NCBI GenBank assembly: GCA_025766275.1
Contig: JAFKAC010000033.1
Coordinates: forward strand, 589,501-653,500
DNA: 64,000 bases
Reading direction: 5' to 3'
Source of the DNA: Lactarius indigo
Lineage: Eukaryota > Basidiomycota > Agaricomycetes > Russulales > Russulaceae
The notes under the pieces are model-generated. The model saw nothing but the letters and a program-made list of their open reading frames with translations, ran no database searches and was not told where the DNA came from. Shown here in pieces: positions 23,581 to 34,175 of this stretch (positions are counted from its first letter, which is position 1; each line of letters opens with the position of its first letter). The position numbers were made by a program, and so were the translations under genes.

Positions 23581-23922
23581 TGTCACGGTACCAGCAGACC
23601 GTCCGTGACATGATCATGTTCAAAGACTTGTGTTTTGCACAAGTAAAAGGATGCTGACTTGGAGCACTCAGAGAGCACGCAAGTGAGAGGGTAGACAACT
23701 GGATTCAAGACGAAGAGTAGACAAGGTATGTACTACTCTGTGGCTACATCTTTATACTCGTACATACTATGGGTTTTCGGGACTGTTTTCTGGTATTTAC
23801 GGGCTCCTAATGAGCTGGCAAGGTACAACAGATGTGGCAGAGACAGCTGGCAAGAAGTTAGTGCGTTGGCAATCGATTCGACGTGGCAGGGCCCGTGACC
23901 GTGATGTCACGTGGGCGTGACA
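23581..23922 (-). repeat. 5' LTR of element F
   Basis: 342 bp. The seven differences from the other LTR cluster in the first 45 and last 30 bp, and every one is CG against TG or CA. Confidence 0.95.
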
Positions 23923-24296
23923 CACAGTCCCCCAGCAACCGCAACAGACTCCCGGATGGACACCATGAGGCATTCGGCTGGAGCCAGGGATTGGGCCCCC
24001 TGGTGTACCCCACGCCAGTATTTGGTAACAAAAGTCTGGGTCCAACTCCAGTCTCTGGGACGGCACCAAGGGGTTGGAAGGCAATGACGGCGTGGGAGGT
24101 AGGGATGAGGATGTGGATGACATACGTACTGATGGACTGGGAGACCGCAATTACTTAATCACTTCACGTACCCCAACCTGCTTCCTCTGTGTCTGGAGGT
24201 GGCTTTAGTGGGTGGGTTTAAACCCCCGCCCCTATACCCTTGGGGAGTAACTACCCCACACCGGGTCCTCGGACCCACAGACTCTTCGTTCATACT

Positions 24297-24828
24297 TGTC
24301 ACGTTTCGACTTGTACGACTGAATACGGTGAAGGACCCTTACTGTACTGGTTGCGATTACGGCGGTAAGGTATATTAGTCGCAGACTTACTTACGGTGAT
24401 ACGGTAGTGCGATAGGCGATAGGGTACGATAGCTGACTGATGACTGACGCCACTAGTACTGGTACTAGTAGTATTAGGGTTCGAGTTGTTTCTGCGATAC
24501 ATTGGACGCTACTTTACAGTGACTCATAGCAGCGCTTGAAAGCCTGCTCGATATGTATTTAAACTGTCTTGTGAAGACCAAGATACGCCATCTTGGTCTT
24601 CTTGAATCGTCACTTGTTTCTCTTTCTCTCTCTCTCTTCCCTTCTATATTCGTCTATCCCTCCACAGTCAACTTCGCATTATCAAGTACCAAGGACTTGT
24701 CGGTGTGCCTTCGAGCGTTCACTAAGACAAGGACATGGACCTTCGCGTCGTCGTGTCAGGACTGGAATACCTGCTAAGTGTTACCGCCATCAGAGCTCAA
24801 GTCGAGCTAACGTCGTGACGGCGTTACA
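24297..24828 (+). repeat. Solo LTR of family 2
   Basis: 532 bp, TGTCACG...GTTACA, flanked by the duplication ATACT (24292-24296 and 24829-24833). It shares the TATTTAA box and the AAGACCAAGAT/ATCTTGGTCTT hairpin with elements B and E. It was left by recombination between the two LTRs of an element inserted in the SINE-like retroposon. Confidence 0.92.
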
Positions 24829-25106
24829 ATACTCCTCTATGTTTATGACGCTACTTCCTCACCCTTGTCTCCTCGCTCCCCTTACCTAATATGGCTAACG
24901 TACCTGCCCCGGGTCTTAATAAGGTTTCACCCTTTCCCGTTGAGCCTATGTGTGAAGGGAGGTTTACTAATAGTTGCAGGATTTGGATGGGTTAGGAGTT
25001 TCCGTACAGAGTGATGGCTTAGTAACTAGCACCGGCTTTGTACCCATAGGTACTGCTCCGGAATATAAATTCATTTAAAAAAAAAAAAAAAAATGTATTG
25101 CATAAG

Positions 25107-25258
25107 TACCACAATCCTAATACTACTACTACCTGTACTAGGATCAAGTCATTCTGTACCTCCTATCGCCTATCGTAAACCCCGAGTCTGTGACTAATAT
25201 ACCTTACTGCCATAGCCACAACCGGTACAGTAAGGGTCCAACATGCGTAACCGTAACA
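25107..25258 (-). repeat. Second part of the 3' LTR of element C
   Basis: Continues the LTR begun at 16092-16388 and ends CCGTAACA, followed by the polypurine tract of C (ACCCCCTTTT on +). Together the parts give about 450 bp, like the LTR of element B. Confidence 0.88.
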
Positions 25259-28077
25259 TCACCCCCTTTTCAGCGTGAGACCCCAGACTCACTGAAAGTC
25301 TTGTGCTGGCCACATGGATTGTTCGTCACTAATCCTCTCGAACACGTTAGCCCTCTCCAACCGGTAGATGCAATCCAGCTTGTCATCTTTTGCTGCCAGC
25401 CACATCGCCTGGAGCTGACGAATGCGGGCGGCAAGCCACTCTTCTTCATATGCGGCTGCTCGATAGCGCGTCACCTCCACAGTCAGGGACTTGTCCCCAA
25501 TGCGGTTCAGTGCTCGGTCCGTAATCTTGTCAGATGCGAGGATGACCAGATCCTCGTGGGTGATGTGGGTGTGTCCCACAGCCGACAGCATCGGGAAGGC
25601 ATAGAGGGGTTTACTGTAGAGATGGGGAGAGCCAGGGACAAGTCCTAGCATGAATGGATTTGCACCTCCAACTATCTGAACATGACTGGCATTCCTCTCT
25701 ATGCCGTCGGGTCCGGTGATGGGGAAGTGAATGTAATGGGGCTGTCAATTTGCCCTGAACCCTTCAGGTGCAAGGACCTGTGCAGGGTTGTTGTCGTGTG
25801 TGATGGGGGTGTGAAGTGCGATGCTGGGCAGTTGCACATGTCCTCGAGACATGGGGGTTCCGTCGGTGTGGACAAGCCACGGGGTGATTCAGGAATCAGT
25901 AGGGTGGCTGTGCGTTTGAAGGAGGGGGTGTCTGACTGGGTAGTAATCTCCGTCCTTGAAGTGAGCTTCATTGTCAGGGAGCACTGCCTGTGCTGCTGCA
26001 ACTCACTCAATCTCCTCTGTGCCAGTTGTTCGTCCACCCAGTCCTTCGCTAACCTCCACCAGTCCTCCACTGCTTCTAACTCCAGTTGGGTCTTCAAGGG
26101 GGCGCTCGGCAGGGAGAATTCCCCTTGTGCCAATGAGGTCGTCACCCAGGGGGATGACCACAATGGGCTTGTGATTGCCATTGTCATCTCAGAAGATGTG
26201 AGCAACAGCATGCTGCTCGTCGTCGGGCTGGCAAGTCGGGTCGGGGAACCTCTGTAGGACATTAGCCCATTCTTGAGCGGTGATATGCCCTGCTCGCATG
26301 TTTGCAGGTGTGTATGGAAGGAGTTGGACCAGTTGGACCACAGTTTCTTCGTCGTCTTTGATGAGGTTGGCAGCGTCTTGTGCAACTTGGTTGAGGAGGA
26401 TCACCATGGTGACATGTCTGAGAGGAGAAGTGGGCATAGAGGTATGAGTGGATTGGATGTAAAGGGGATGCTCCTCCTGGCCATTGATGTACTGGCTTTT
26501 AAGTCCCCTTGCTGTTGTCCGGCCCACTTGGTATTCTGCGATTGCCTTGGGAGCAAAGATGTCGTCCTTATTGACCCACTGGTTCTCTGAGTCTGGGTAG
26601 CCCTTCCATTTGATGAGGTATTGGAGTTTTCTACAGCGGCCGAAATGCTGAGAATCTAGAACAGCCTCAACCTTGTATTCTTCTTCTCCTTCCACAAGGT
26701 CCAGAGGTGGGTGAGGGAAATTTTCGCCATGAAAGGCAGTGTTCTTGTAGGGTGTGAGAAGATCTATGTGAAACACCAGGTGGATGCTCCACTGCGTGGG
26801 AAGCTCAAGGTGATAGTTGTAAGGGGACATCACCTGGATTACTTTAAACGGCCCATGGTGTTGTGCCGCTAACTTCGCTGTAGGCTGATTGGTTCTTAGA
26901 TGCTTTCCTTCTAGCCACACCTGATCACTGATTTGATATCATGGAGTATCTTTGTGTTTGATCCAACTATCTTGTGCCTTCTTGATAAGGTCCTGGGCCA
27001 ATTGTCGCGCCTCTTTCAGTTGAGTCAGTCTGGTGATTACATTTGGAATAGGGGATGGCTTATCCATCCAATCAGCTGTTGGATTATATCCCATCAGAAG
27101 CATGAATGGTGATTGTTTCGTATGTTCATGGGGCCAATTGTTGTGAGCGAATTCTGCTATGGGGAGATATGCCACCCACTTATCTTGACACTCGTTGGCC
27201 CAGAACCGCAGATACTGTTCAAGCCATTGATTGGTGCGTTCAGACTGCCCATCTGTGCGTGGGTGGTATGCTGTTGAAATATTCTGCTTGATGCCCAGGA
27301 TTCGGCATACTTCTCTGGTGAATTTGGATGTGAATTGGGGATCGCAGTCACTAATAATTTTACGTGGTAATCCAAATCGTTTGAACATGTGATTGACATA
27401 CAAGATAGCAGTCTCCTCCACTGTAACTTCTTCATTGCATGGGATAAATATTGAGGCCTTGCTGCAGTCATGGTCTGTGACAGTGAGGATGCTGTCGTAC
27501 GACTGGGAGATTGGTAATTTAGTGATGAAGTCTAGTGCGATAGTGTGGAAAGGGGGAGCGTCCATCATTGCAGTGATTGGGTGTAATGGTGCATGGGTTG
27601 GTCTGGTGTTGACCTTATTTCGCTGGCATTCTGCGCATCCTGTGACATACTCATACACATCTTGGTGGAGACGCGGCCACCAGTAATGTTGCTCTACTAT
27701 TCATTGTGTGTGACTTATTCCAGGGTGTCCGTGAACTGGAGGATCATGGTGGTCATGTATGATTGCTTGGTACGCTGCCATTGGTCCCATGACCACCAGT
27801 CATCCGTCTTTGTACCATTCCCCTTCTATTTTCTTGAGCTGGTGAGCATTGACCCAGGTTTTGACGATGGTGAGGTCTTGTTGTCGTCTTGGTTGTTGCA
27901 ACATGGGGTGTGTTTCCGCCGTGCGTGTGGCATTAGCGACTCGCACAAACACTTCTGGAGGTAGGACGACTACACCTTGATTATCCTCTTCTCCCTGGTT
28001 GTAATCCAGTCATTTTGATAATGTGTCTGCCCTGCCATTGTTCTTTCCCTTAATGTGATGGATTTCGAAGTCGTACT
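25259..28077 (-). pseudogene. Element C (family 2): 3' part of pol, from RNase H to the post-integrase domain
   Basis: Minus-strand pol in one frame, close kin of element B, from the end of RNase H (DFEIHHIKGKNN-like, about 28075-28040) to the stop at 25289. Integrase motifs are present (CAECQRNK, LDFITKLP, GQSERTNQW), the second catalytic region reads SDCDPQF, and the chromodomain (LIKWKGYPDSENQW) is followed by the C-terminal extension (GSPHLYSKPLYAFP, KSLTVEVTRYRAA). TGA stops at about 27996, 27800, 27702, 26951 and 26191-26189 fall mostly where B has Arg. The 5' half is lost at 28078, where element D starts, and the 3' LTR is split by the SINE-like insertion. Confidence 0.88.
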
Positions 28078-28658
28078 TGTAATGCCACTACAGGGGCGTT
28101 AGATATGACCTGTATCAAGTCAGTTGATTGAACGGTAGTACAAGCTCAAAGGCTTGACTTCAGAGAGAATGGTGCACAAGGATCACAAGGACACAAGTCA
28201 CTTGGATCGTAGAGGAGAGCTAAGATGCGAAGGTCTAGCGAAGTCGAGGGGTCGTGAGACGAAGGGGACACAAGGGTGCTCCGTCTTAGACGAGTGTAGT
28301 ATTACACAAGAAGTCTAGTCTACCGTACAAGCTAGGTAGTACTAGTCTTAAATATGTGTCGGACTGTATGGCCAAGGCAAACAGATGGCGCCATCGCCAG
28401 TCCTGGAACAAAAGGGTAGACATAAGAAGAACAAAGGGAACACATAATGGGAACAAAGGTGAATCACGTGGGGTCGCGCATGAGTGGAAGTATCACAGAA
28501 ACTAGCACATGTCAAGCTTTATCACAAGGGAACGTCGATAAGCAAAGTGCACGATTGGAACCAGGTAATCGTAAAGTCCGCGTAATCATACAGGGCTTGT
28601 ACAGTATTGGGAAAGGAATAGTGATATGTGAAAGAACGAGTCCGAGAAAATCGTAACA
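28078..28658 (-). repeat. 3' LTR of element D
   Basis: 581 bp, TGTTACG...GTTACA in element sense (start altered to TGTAATG on +). Followed on + by the polypurine tract TTACCCCCCGTC. Confidence 0.93.
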
Positions 28659-28692
28659 TTACCCCCCGTCTTGGCCTGAAGATGCCTCGACT

Positions 28693-30156
28693 TCAGGACT
28701 CTGGGTCGACAAGGTCATAGATGTCAGTGTCGAGATCATTCTCTGGCCATGGAGAGATGTCGAGTCGACAGTGATGGGTCTTGAGGAAGAAAAGGGGCCC
28801 TCGGCATCCGCACTTGCGGCACATTTCGTACTGGGGGCACCGGATCTCATCATGATCAGTGTTGGTGCGGAAGCATCGACCGCACCACCTTCCTTGAGTT
28901 TTGGCGGCAACTGTTGGTGGTTCTGGGACAGTAAAGGAGGTAGTTGCCTCAGTCGAAATTGCCTGCCGAATGCGTTCATCTGCTTGGGAGGTGGTAATGA
29001 CTTCAGCAACCATTCCTGCTTGACGGAAAATACACCGATAGGACTGGTGCTCTTGGCTTTGGCAGTGTCAGCAGGCTGGTCTTGGTCTAGTGGGGCAGTC
29101 ACGTACAAGGTGGTGGGGGCTGTTGCAGTGGTAACATCGCCGACGATGGGGTTTGTCGGCGAGGCGTGGAAATTCGAGTGGTCCTCCTCGATGAGGAGAG
29201 AATGGGATAGCGTATCGTGAATGTCGTAGTGGGGCTGGAAGTGCGGTCATGCAAGTGTACTCATTTTCTATTGTCGTAAGAGCTCCGACGTATTGAAGTC
29301 GCCTCTTGGTGCTAGCTAGCATCAAGTCCACTGTGAGCCGGTTCGACTGTAGTGTACGCGCTTCTTCTTCTAGCTTCTCGCACTTCTCGTCCAGTTCTTT
29401 GAGTGCGAGAAGCCCCATGCACAGCCTGGTTACTTCAGCGGTGAGGCGTGGGGAGTTAAGCTCAATGAGTGTCTCATCTAGGGCACAGGCTCAGATGTTG
29501 TGGGGGTTGAAGAACTGTAGTTGCTCAACTGTAAACAGAGGGGCTGAGACGTTGGGTCTTAGTGTCAACAGATAGACCCCTTCTCCATAGTGTGGTTGCC
29601 CAGCACCCATCGTTCCCACTACCTCGGTGAACCCCTTGTGATAGTAAATATACTTTGCGGTATTGGATCCACCATCAGGGAGTGGGATTTGCAATGGGTA
29701 GTATTTTGGTGTCCCCGGGGTGTTTGGGAAGAAGGGGGCGCCAGGGTCTTCGGTGTCATTTGGGGGCGAGTCAGGGCGGTTGTAGTCAATAGGGGTGTGG
29801 ACGCGAACTGGGGTGAACGGTTCTAATGGAGGCGGTGGGGTGGAAGGTGACGACAAGGACAGCGATGGGATAGGTGGTTCAGGTGGGGGAGTGGATTGTT
29901 GGCGAGGAGGTGGTGTGGGGGAATACTGCCCCTCTTTGGGCATGGACGGCGTGAGCTCCCCAGGCTCTCTTTCTGGGGAGTGTGGTATGATCGGGACAGA
30001 GTTTGTGGCCATGATGGGGCGTGGTGAAGGTGGTGGTGATAGGCGGGGAATGTCGGACAGGTCAATGGTAACAATCCCTCGTTCGAGGGCGGCTTCAAGT
30101 TGGGGATTGCTGAGGACGTTGACAAGGGTGGTATCAGAGACGGGTGTGTTGGCCAT
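28693..30156 (-). pseudogene. Element D third ORF (post-integrase zinc-knuckle protein)
   Basis: Homologue of the element A ORF at 2983-4431. It starts at ATG 30156, 40 nt after the pol TAA (30199) and in the same frame as pol. It has the same layout: TPVSDTTLVN start, Pro-rich linker with HTPIDYNRPDSPP, block with KYIYYHKGF and GEGVYLLTLRPNV, RLTAEV-type helix region, CYHCNSPHHLVRDC knuckle, then CGRCFRTNTDHDEIRC. Two TGA stops (29493-29491, 29070-29068) stand where A has Arg codons. The ATG follows the pol stop closely, so reinitiation or a spliced RNA may be used; neither is shown. Confidence 0.85.
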
Positions 30157-32096
30157 GGTTGAGTTCTGGGGATTTGGGGTGGTTGTTCTTGTGTTCTTTT
30201 ATGCCATTCGTCCAGCCCCTTTGGCAGATGGATATCGTCTGTAGTAATCTTTGATGATGTCTGCAGCGTGGGTCATGTTACTTGTGGGTTCCCACGTATT
30301 GTCACTTGGTGGGAACCCCTTCCACTTAACTAGGTAGTGGAGTTTGCACCCTCTTCCTCGTTCCTGGGTGTCTTCAATTCGCTCCACTTCGTATTCCTCT
30401 TCTCCTTTGATAAGGTCCGGTGGTGGCCATGTGTAATTTGCGCCATGCATCTCCGTTTCCTTATATAGTGTGAGAAGGTTCGCGTGGAATACAGGGTGGA
30501 TCTTCCATGACGCCGGGAGTTCTAGTTTGTAAGAAATATCTGATAGAACTCTTGCGATTTTGAATGGTCCATGTCTTTTCGGGGCAAGCTTACTTGTGGG
30601 GTAGAAGGTGCGAAGATTTGTCCCTTCTAGCCATACTTGATCCCCCTGTTGATAAGGTGTGAACCCCATTTTTCCTCGTTGTGCCATGAGACGTTGCGCA
30701 TGATTGATACTATCTTGAGCGTGTTGTCTAAGTACCAACAGGTCTTCCAGTCGTTGATCCACAGCTGGACTGTTCGATGGCTTGGGTGTCCAGGTTGTCC
30801 GCAGTTCCCATCCCATGATTAGTGAGAATGGGGAGTGTTTAGTCGTGGAGTTCGCCCAGGAGTTGTGCGTGAATTGTGCCATCAGTAAGAGCTCTGCCCA
30901 GTTATCTTGCTGAAGATTGCACCAATGCTGTAAGTATTGTTCCAACCATTGGTTGGTGCGTTCCAATTGGCCGTCTGTCTGGGGGTGATATGCAGATGAG
31001 ACGTTTTGTTGTATTCCCAGGGTTTTGCACAATTGTCCCATAAAAGTTGATACAAATCTGGGGTCTTGATCGGAAATAATCTTTCGGGGTAGGCCATAAT
31101 GAGGGTACACATGTTGAAGGTACAGTTTGGCTACTCCTTCCAACGTTATTGTTTCATTACAGGGAATGAATATTGCTGCTTTTGAGCAATTGTGATCTGT
31201 GATGGTGAGAATCGAGTTGAACCCATCTGATATGGGAAGTTTGACTATGAAGTCCATTGCCACCACTTCAAACGGTTCGGCAGCTGGGTCTGTGGTGATA
31301 GGGAATAGGTGTGGTTTCTGTTGGTGGGAGTTGATCTTGTTACTTTGGCATGTCGCGCATCCTTTGACGTAGGCTTCTATGTCTTTACGCATGTTGGGCC
31401 ACCAGAAATCACGTCATACTAGTTCTAGGGTATTTGTGATTCCTGGGTGTCCAGCACTTGGAGTATTGTGGAAAAAGGTAATTACCCCCCGTTTGAGGTC
31501 GTTGTTTCCCACAACAACGAGGGCATTGCCTTTCCACCAGAGTCCATTGTGCTTTTTTAAATTATGAGGTTCGACCCATGGGAGTACTGCGGACCCCTCC
31601 ATGTTTTGCGTGATTTGGGTCCATATGTCCATATCGTGCATGGATGTTTGGGTAACTTTTAGGAATACCTCCTCTGGTAACACCGTAACTTGGTCATTGT
31701 CTGTTGTCCCATCGTCGTAGTCAGGGCGTCTTGATAGGGAGTCCGCCTGAGTGTTTTTGGTGCTGGGGATATGTTTGAGTACGAAATTGTACTCGGAAAG
31801 TTCCTGGAATTCTCGTGCTACGCGTCGGCTGATCTTCCTTGGTTCTTTCCAGTACTGAAGGTTGGCGCGATCCGTATGGATAGTTATCAAGTGAGGGGAG
31901 CCAATTAGATACGTGCGCCAGGTTCGTAAGGCTTTGACGATAGCCAACAGTTCTCTGTCGTAAATGTCGTAGTTTCGTTCTGCCTCCGTTAATGATTCGG
32001 AATAGAACGCGACCGGGTGTGTCTTCTGGTCTTCTCCCTTTTGGTTTAGTACCGCTCCTAGGGCGTAGCTGGAGGCATCCACTTCGATTTCGAAGG

Positions 32097-32538
32097 TGTC
32101 ATGAACGCCCCTTATCTTTCCACTCTTCTCTCTCCTTTTCTTTGCTCCACTCTTCTTCGCATCTGCTCTGCTGGCATCTGCTTTGCTGGCATCTGCTTTG
32201 CTGGCATCTGCTTTGCTGGCATCCGCTCCGCTGGCATCTGTTCTGCTGGCATTGTATCGCCTTGCTGGCATCCCTAGACACGGACTATATAAACTCTGTA
32301 GTATATCCTGTATCTCCTTAGCTTCGGCTTCGTCAATATACTGTCTAGTTCCCTCAGCATCTTCCTCTCGTCTCTATCACAGCCCTCTTCTCTGAAGCCT
32401 TGTTGCCTTGAGCTATATCAAGGAACATCCACAGACTTAGGTGCCGTTCTGCTCAGCAGCGGACCGACTCAGTATCCTTTGCCTTAGGCAGGACCTGTTA
32501 CAGACCAACCCGACGCACGCCCCGACAGTGGCGTGACA
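32097..32538 (+). repeat. Solo LTR of an unrelated family, with a 15-bp minisatellite
   Basis: 442 bp, begins TGTCATG and ends GTGACA, flanked by the 5-bp duplication GAAGG (32092-32096 and 32539-32543), inside the RNase H of element D. On + it has a TATATAAA box near 32287. Its first quarter holds about seven tandem copies of a 15-bp unit (CTGGCATCTGCTTTG, about 32158-32262). No internal region of this family is in the window. Confidence 0.88.
32158..32262 (+). repeat. 15-bp tandem repeat in the solo LTR
   Basis: Roughly seven units of CTGGCATCTGCTTTG, the inner ones nearly identical and the outer ones more diverged. On the minus strand the repeat reads as Asp-Ala-Ser-Lys-Ala units in an open frame that joins the RNase H of D; that coding reading is accidental. 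Confidence 0.85.
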
Positions 32539-34175
32539 GAAGGGCTGGTCGAGCTTTGGGAATAGCAGTACCGGTTCAGAACTTATCCATTCTTTGATGG
32601 TGTTGAAGGCCTTCTGCCTGGCATTTGTCCATTCCCAAGGTACGTCCTTCTTCGTGAGGTTGTGGAGTGGTCTTGCTATTGTAGAAAACCCTTTTATGAA
32701 TCGCCGATAGAAGTTGCAGAAGCCCAGAAAGGCTCGCACTTCTTTCAGGGACTTCGGTGCCTTCCAATCTCATACGCCTTGCACTTTCACCAGATCCATC
32801 CGCAGTTTGCCATGTCCGATAATCAGCCCTAGGTATTCCACTTTGTAGACTTCAAATATGCATTTCTCTGGTTTGATGTAGAGGTTGTGTTCATTACAGA
32901 GGTCTAGGACGTGGTGTAGCACCTGTCGGTGGTGGGCACGATTATCAGCGGTCATGATCAAGATATCGTCCATGTAAACAATGACTTCTCCCGTCAATAC
33001 TAGTTCTCGGAATATGGTGTCCATCATGGTTTGGAAGGTGCTAGGGGAATTGGTAAGGCCAAAGAACATGACTCGCGGTTCAAACAGTCCCTGGTTGGTT
33101 TTGAATGCCGCTTTCCATTCGTCTCCCGGTTTGATCCCGATGTTATTATATCCCCATCGGATATCAAGCTTAGAATAGAGTCGTGCCTCTCTGATCCGGT
33201 CGATAAGCTCAGGAATCAAGGGGAGTGGGTAGTGGTTCTTTATGGTGAGTTCATTAAGACGTCGATAGTCTTGTACTGGACATAATTTCCCGTCCTTTTT
33301 CTTGATAAAGAAGAAGGGGGATGCATAGGGGGATTTCGAAGGTTGGATGTATTTTTTGTCCAAGTGCTCAGTCACGAATTCAGATAACTTCTTGGTTTCG
33401 GGGACCATAAGGGGATACACTTTACAGTCCATAGTTTTGGGGGCATTTGGGACAAGATTGATGGCATGGTCCCAAGTTCGTGATGGGGGGAAGCATTGAG
33501 AGGCTTCTTCGCTAAATACTTTGCGGTGCCTTCTGTACTCCTCAGGGACCATCTCTTCGAAGGTCTTCTGGGGTTTCTTTGCGGCTTCTTGTTGTGCCAA
33601 TTCTGAGGCTGTTGTCGTTTTTTGCAGTCAGATGTGCGGATCTCCTTCTTTTTCCACCTGTTCCCAGGCTAATTCGTCAAGTTGATACGTCTCCAATGCC
33701 TTGATTGTGGCTTCTGTAGGCATGGCTTCATCTGACAAATTAAGACTGGTGACAACAACAGGCTGAAATTCCTCGTCGAGGGTGGCATCTTGCCAATGGA
33801 ATTTTGGTTCGAAGGCTGTGAACCAGGGGTATCCAAGGATGACCTTGTCGTTTCCGAGATCTGTGATGAGAAATTGGAGGTTCTGGGTTTTTCCTCCCAT
33901 TTTAACGGTTAGGTCAGTAAAGGAGGTTATTTCTCCTCCCTGATTGTGTGTTCCGTCCACGTTCCATATCTTGATGGGTCGTTCCGTGGCTAGCCAGGCA
34001 ATCTTCAGTTGTTTTAGAAGGTTTGCACTTATGAAATTGTCGGTTGCTCCAGAATCGATGAGAACATTTCATTCAGCCGTCGCGTGTGCAGATCTGAAAA
34101 GTACTGGAATTCGCATAGATCGGAACCTGCTATTATACACGCTAAGTTTTAGTGCTCTAGCCCAGGCCGCTGGGT

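Larger units (their letters stand above)
16788..23927 (-). mobile_element. Element F: complete family 3 Ty3/gypsy retrotransposon
   Basis: The 5-bp duplication CACAG (16788-16792 and 23923-23927) flanks 342-bp LTRs (16793-17134 and 23581-23922). Gag and pol lie in one continuous frame on the minus strand. The LTRs differ at seven positions, all CpG transitions. A polypurine tract (AGAAAGGGGGC sense) precedes the 3' LTR. It is inserted in the SINE-like element. Confidence 0.97.
16389..25093 (+). mobile_element. SINE-like retroposon with tRNA-related head and poly(A) tail, split by two younger insertions
   Basis: Pieces 16389-16792, 23928-24296 and 24834-25093, about 1.03 kb when F and the solo LTR are taken out. 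The head has an A-box-like TGGTGCAATGGGC (about 16399-16411) and a B box GGTTCGAATC at 16462-16471. The tail is a run of 17 A (25077-25093). It is flanked by AATGTATTGCATAAG (16374-16388) and the same sequence at 25092-25106, a 13-15 bp target duplication as made by LINE-type insertion. No coding ORF is seen. It is long for a SINE, so a composite non-autonomous element is possible. Confidence 0.75.

Noticed and set aside
31414..32271. A protein with Asp-Ala-Ser-Lys repeats fused to RNase H
   Set aside because: The repeats come from a solo LTR inserted with duplication GAAGG; the fusion frame is accidental.
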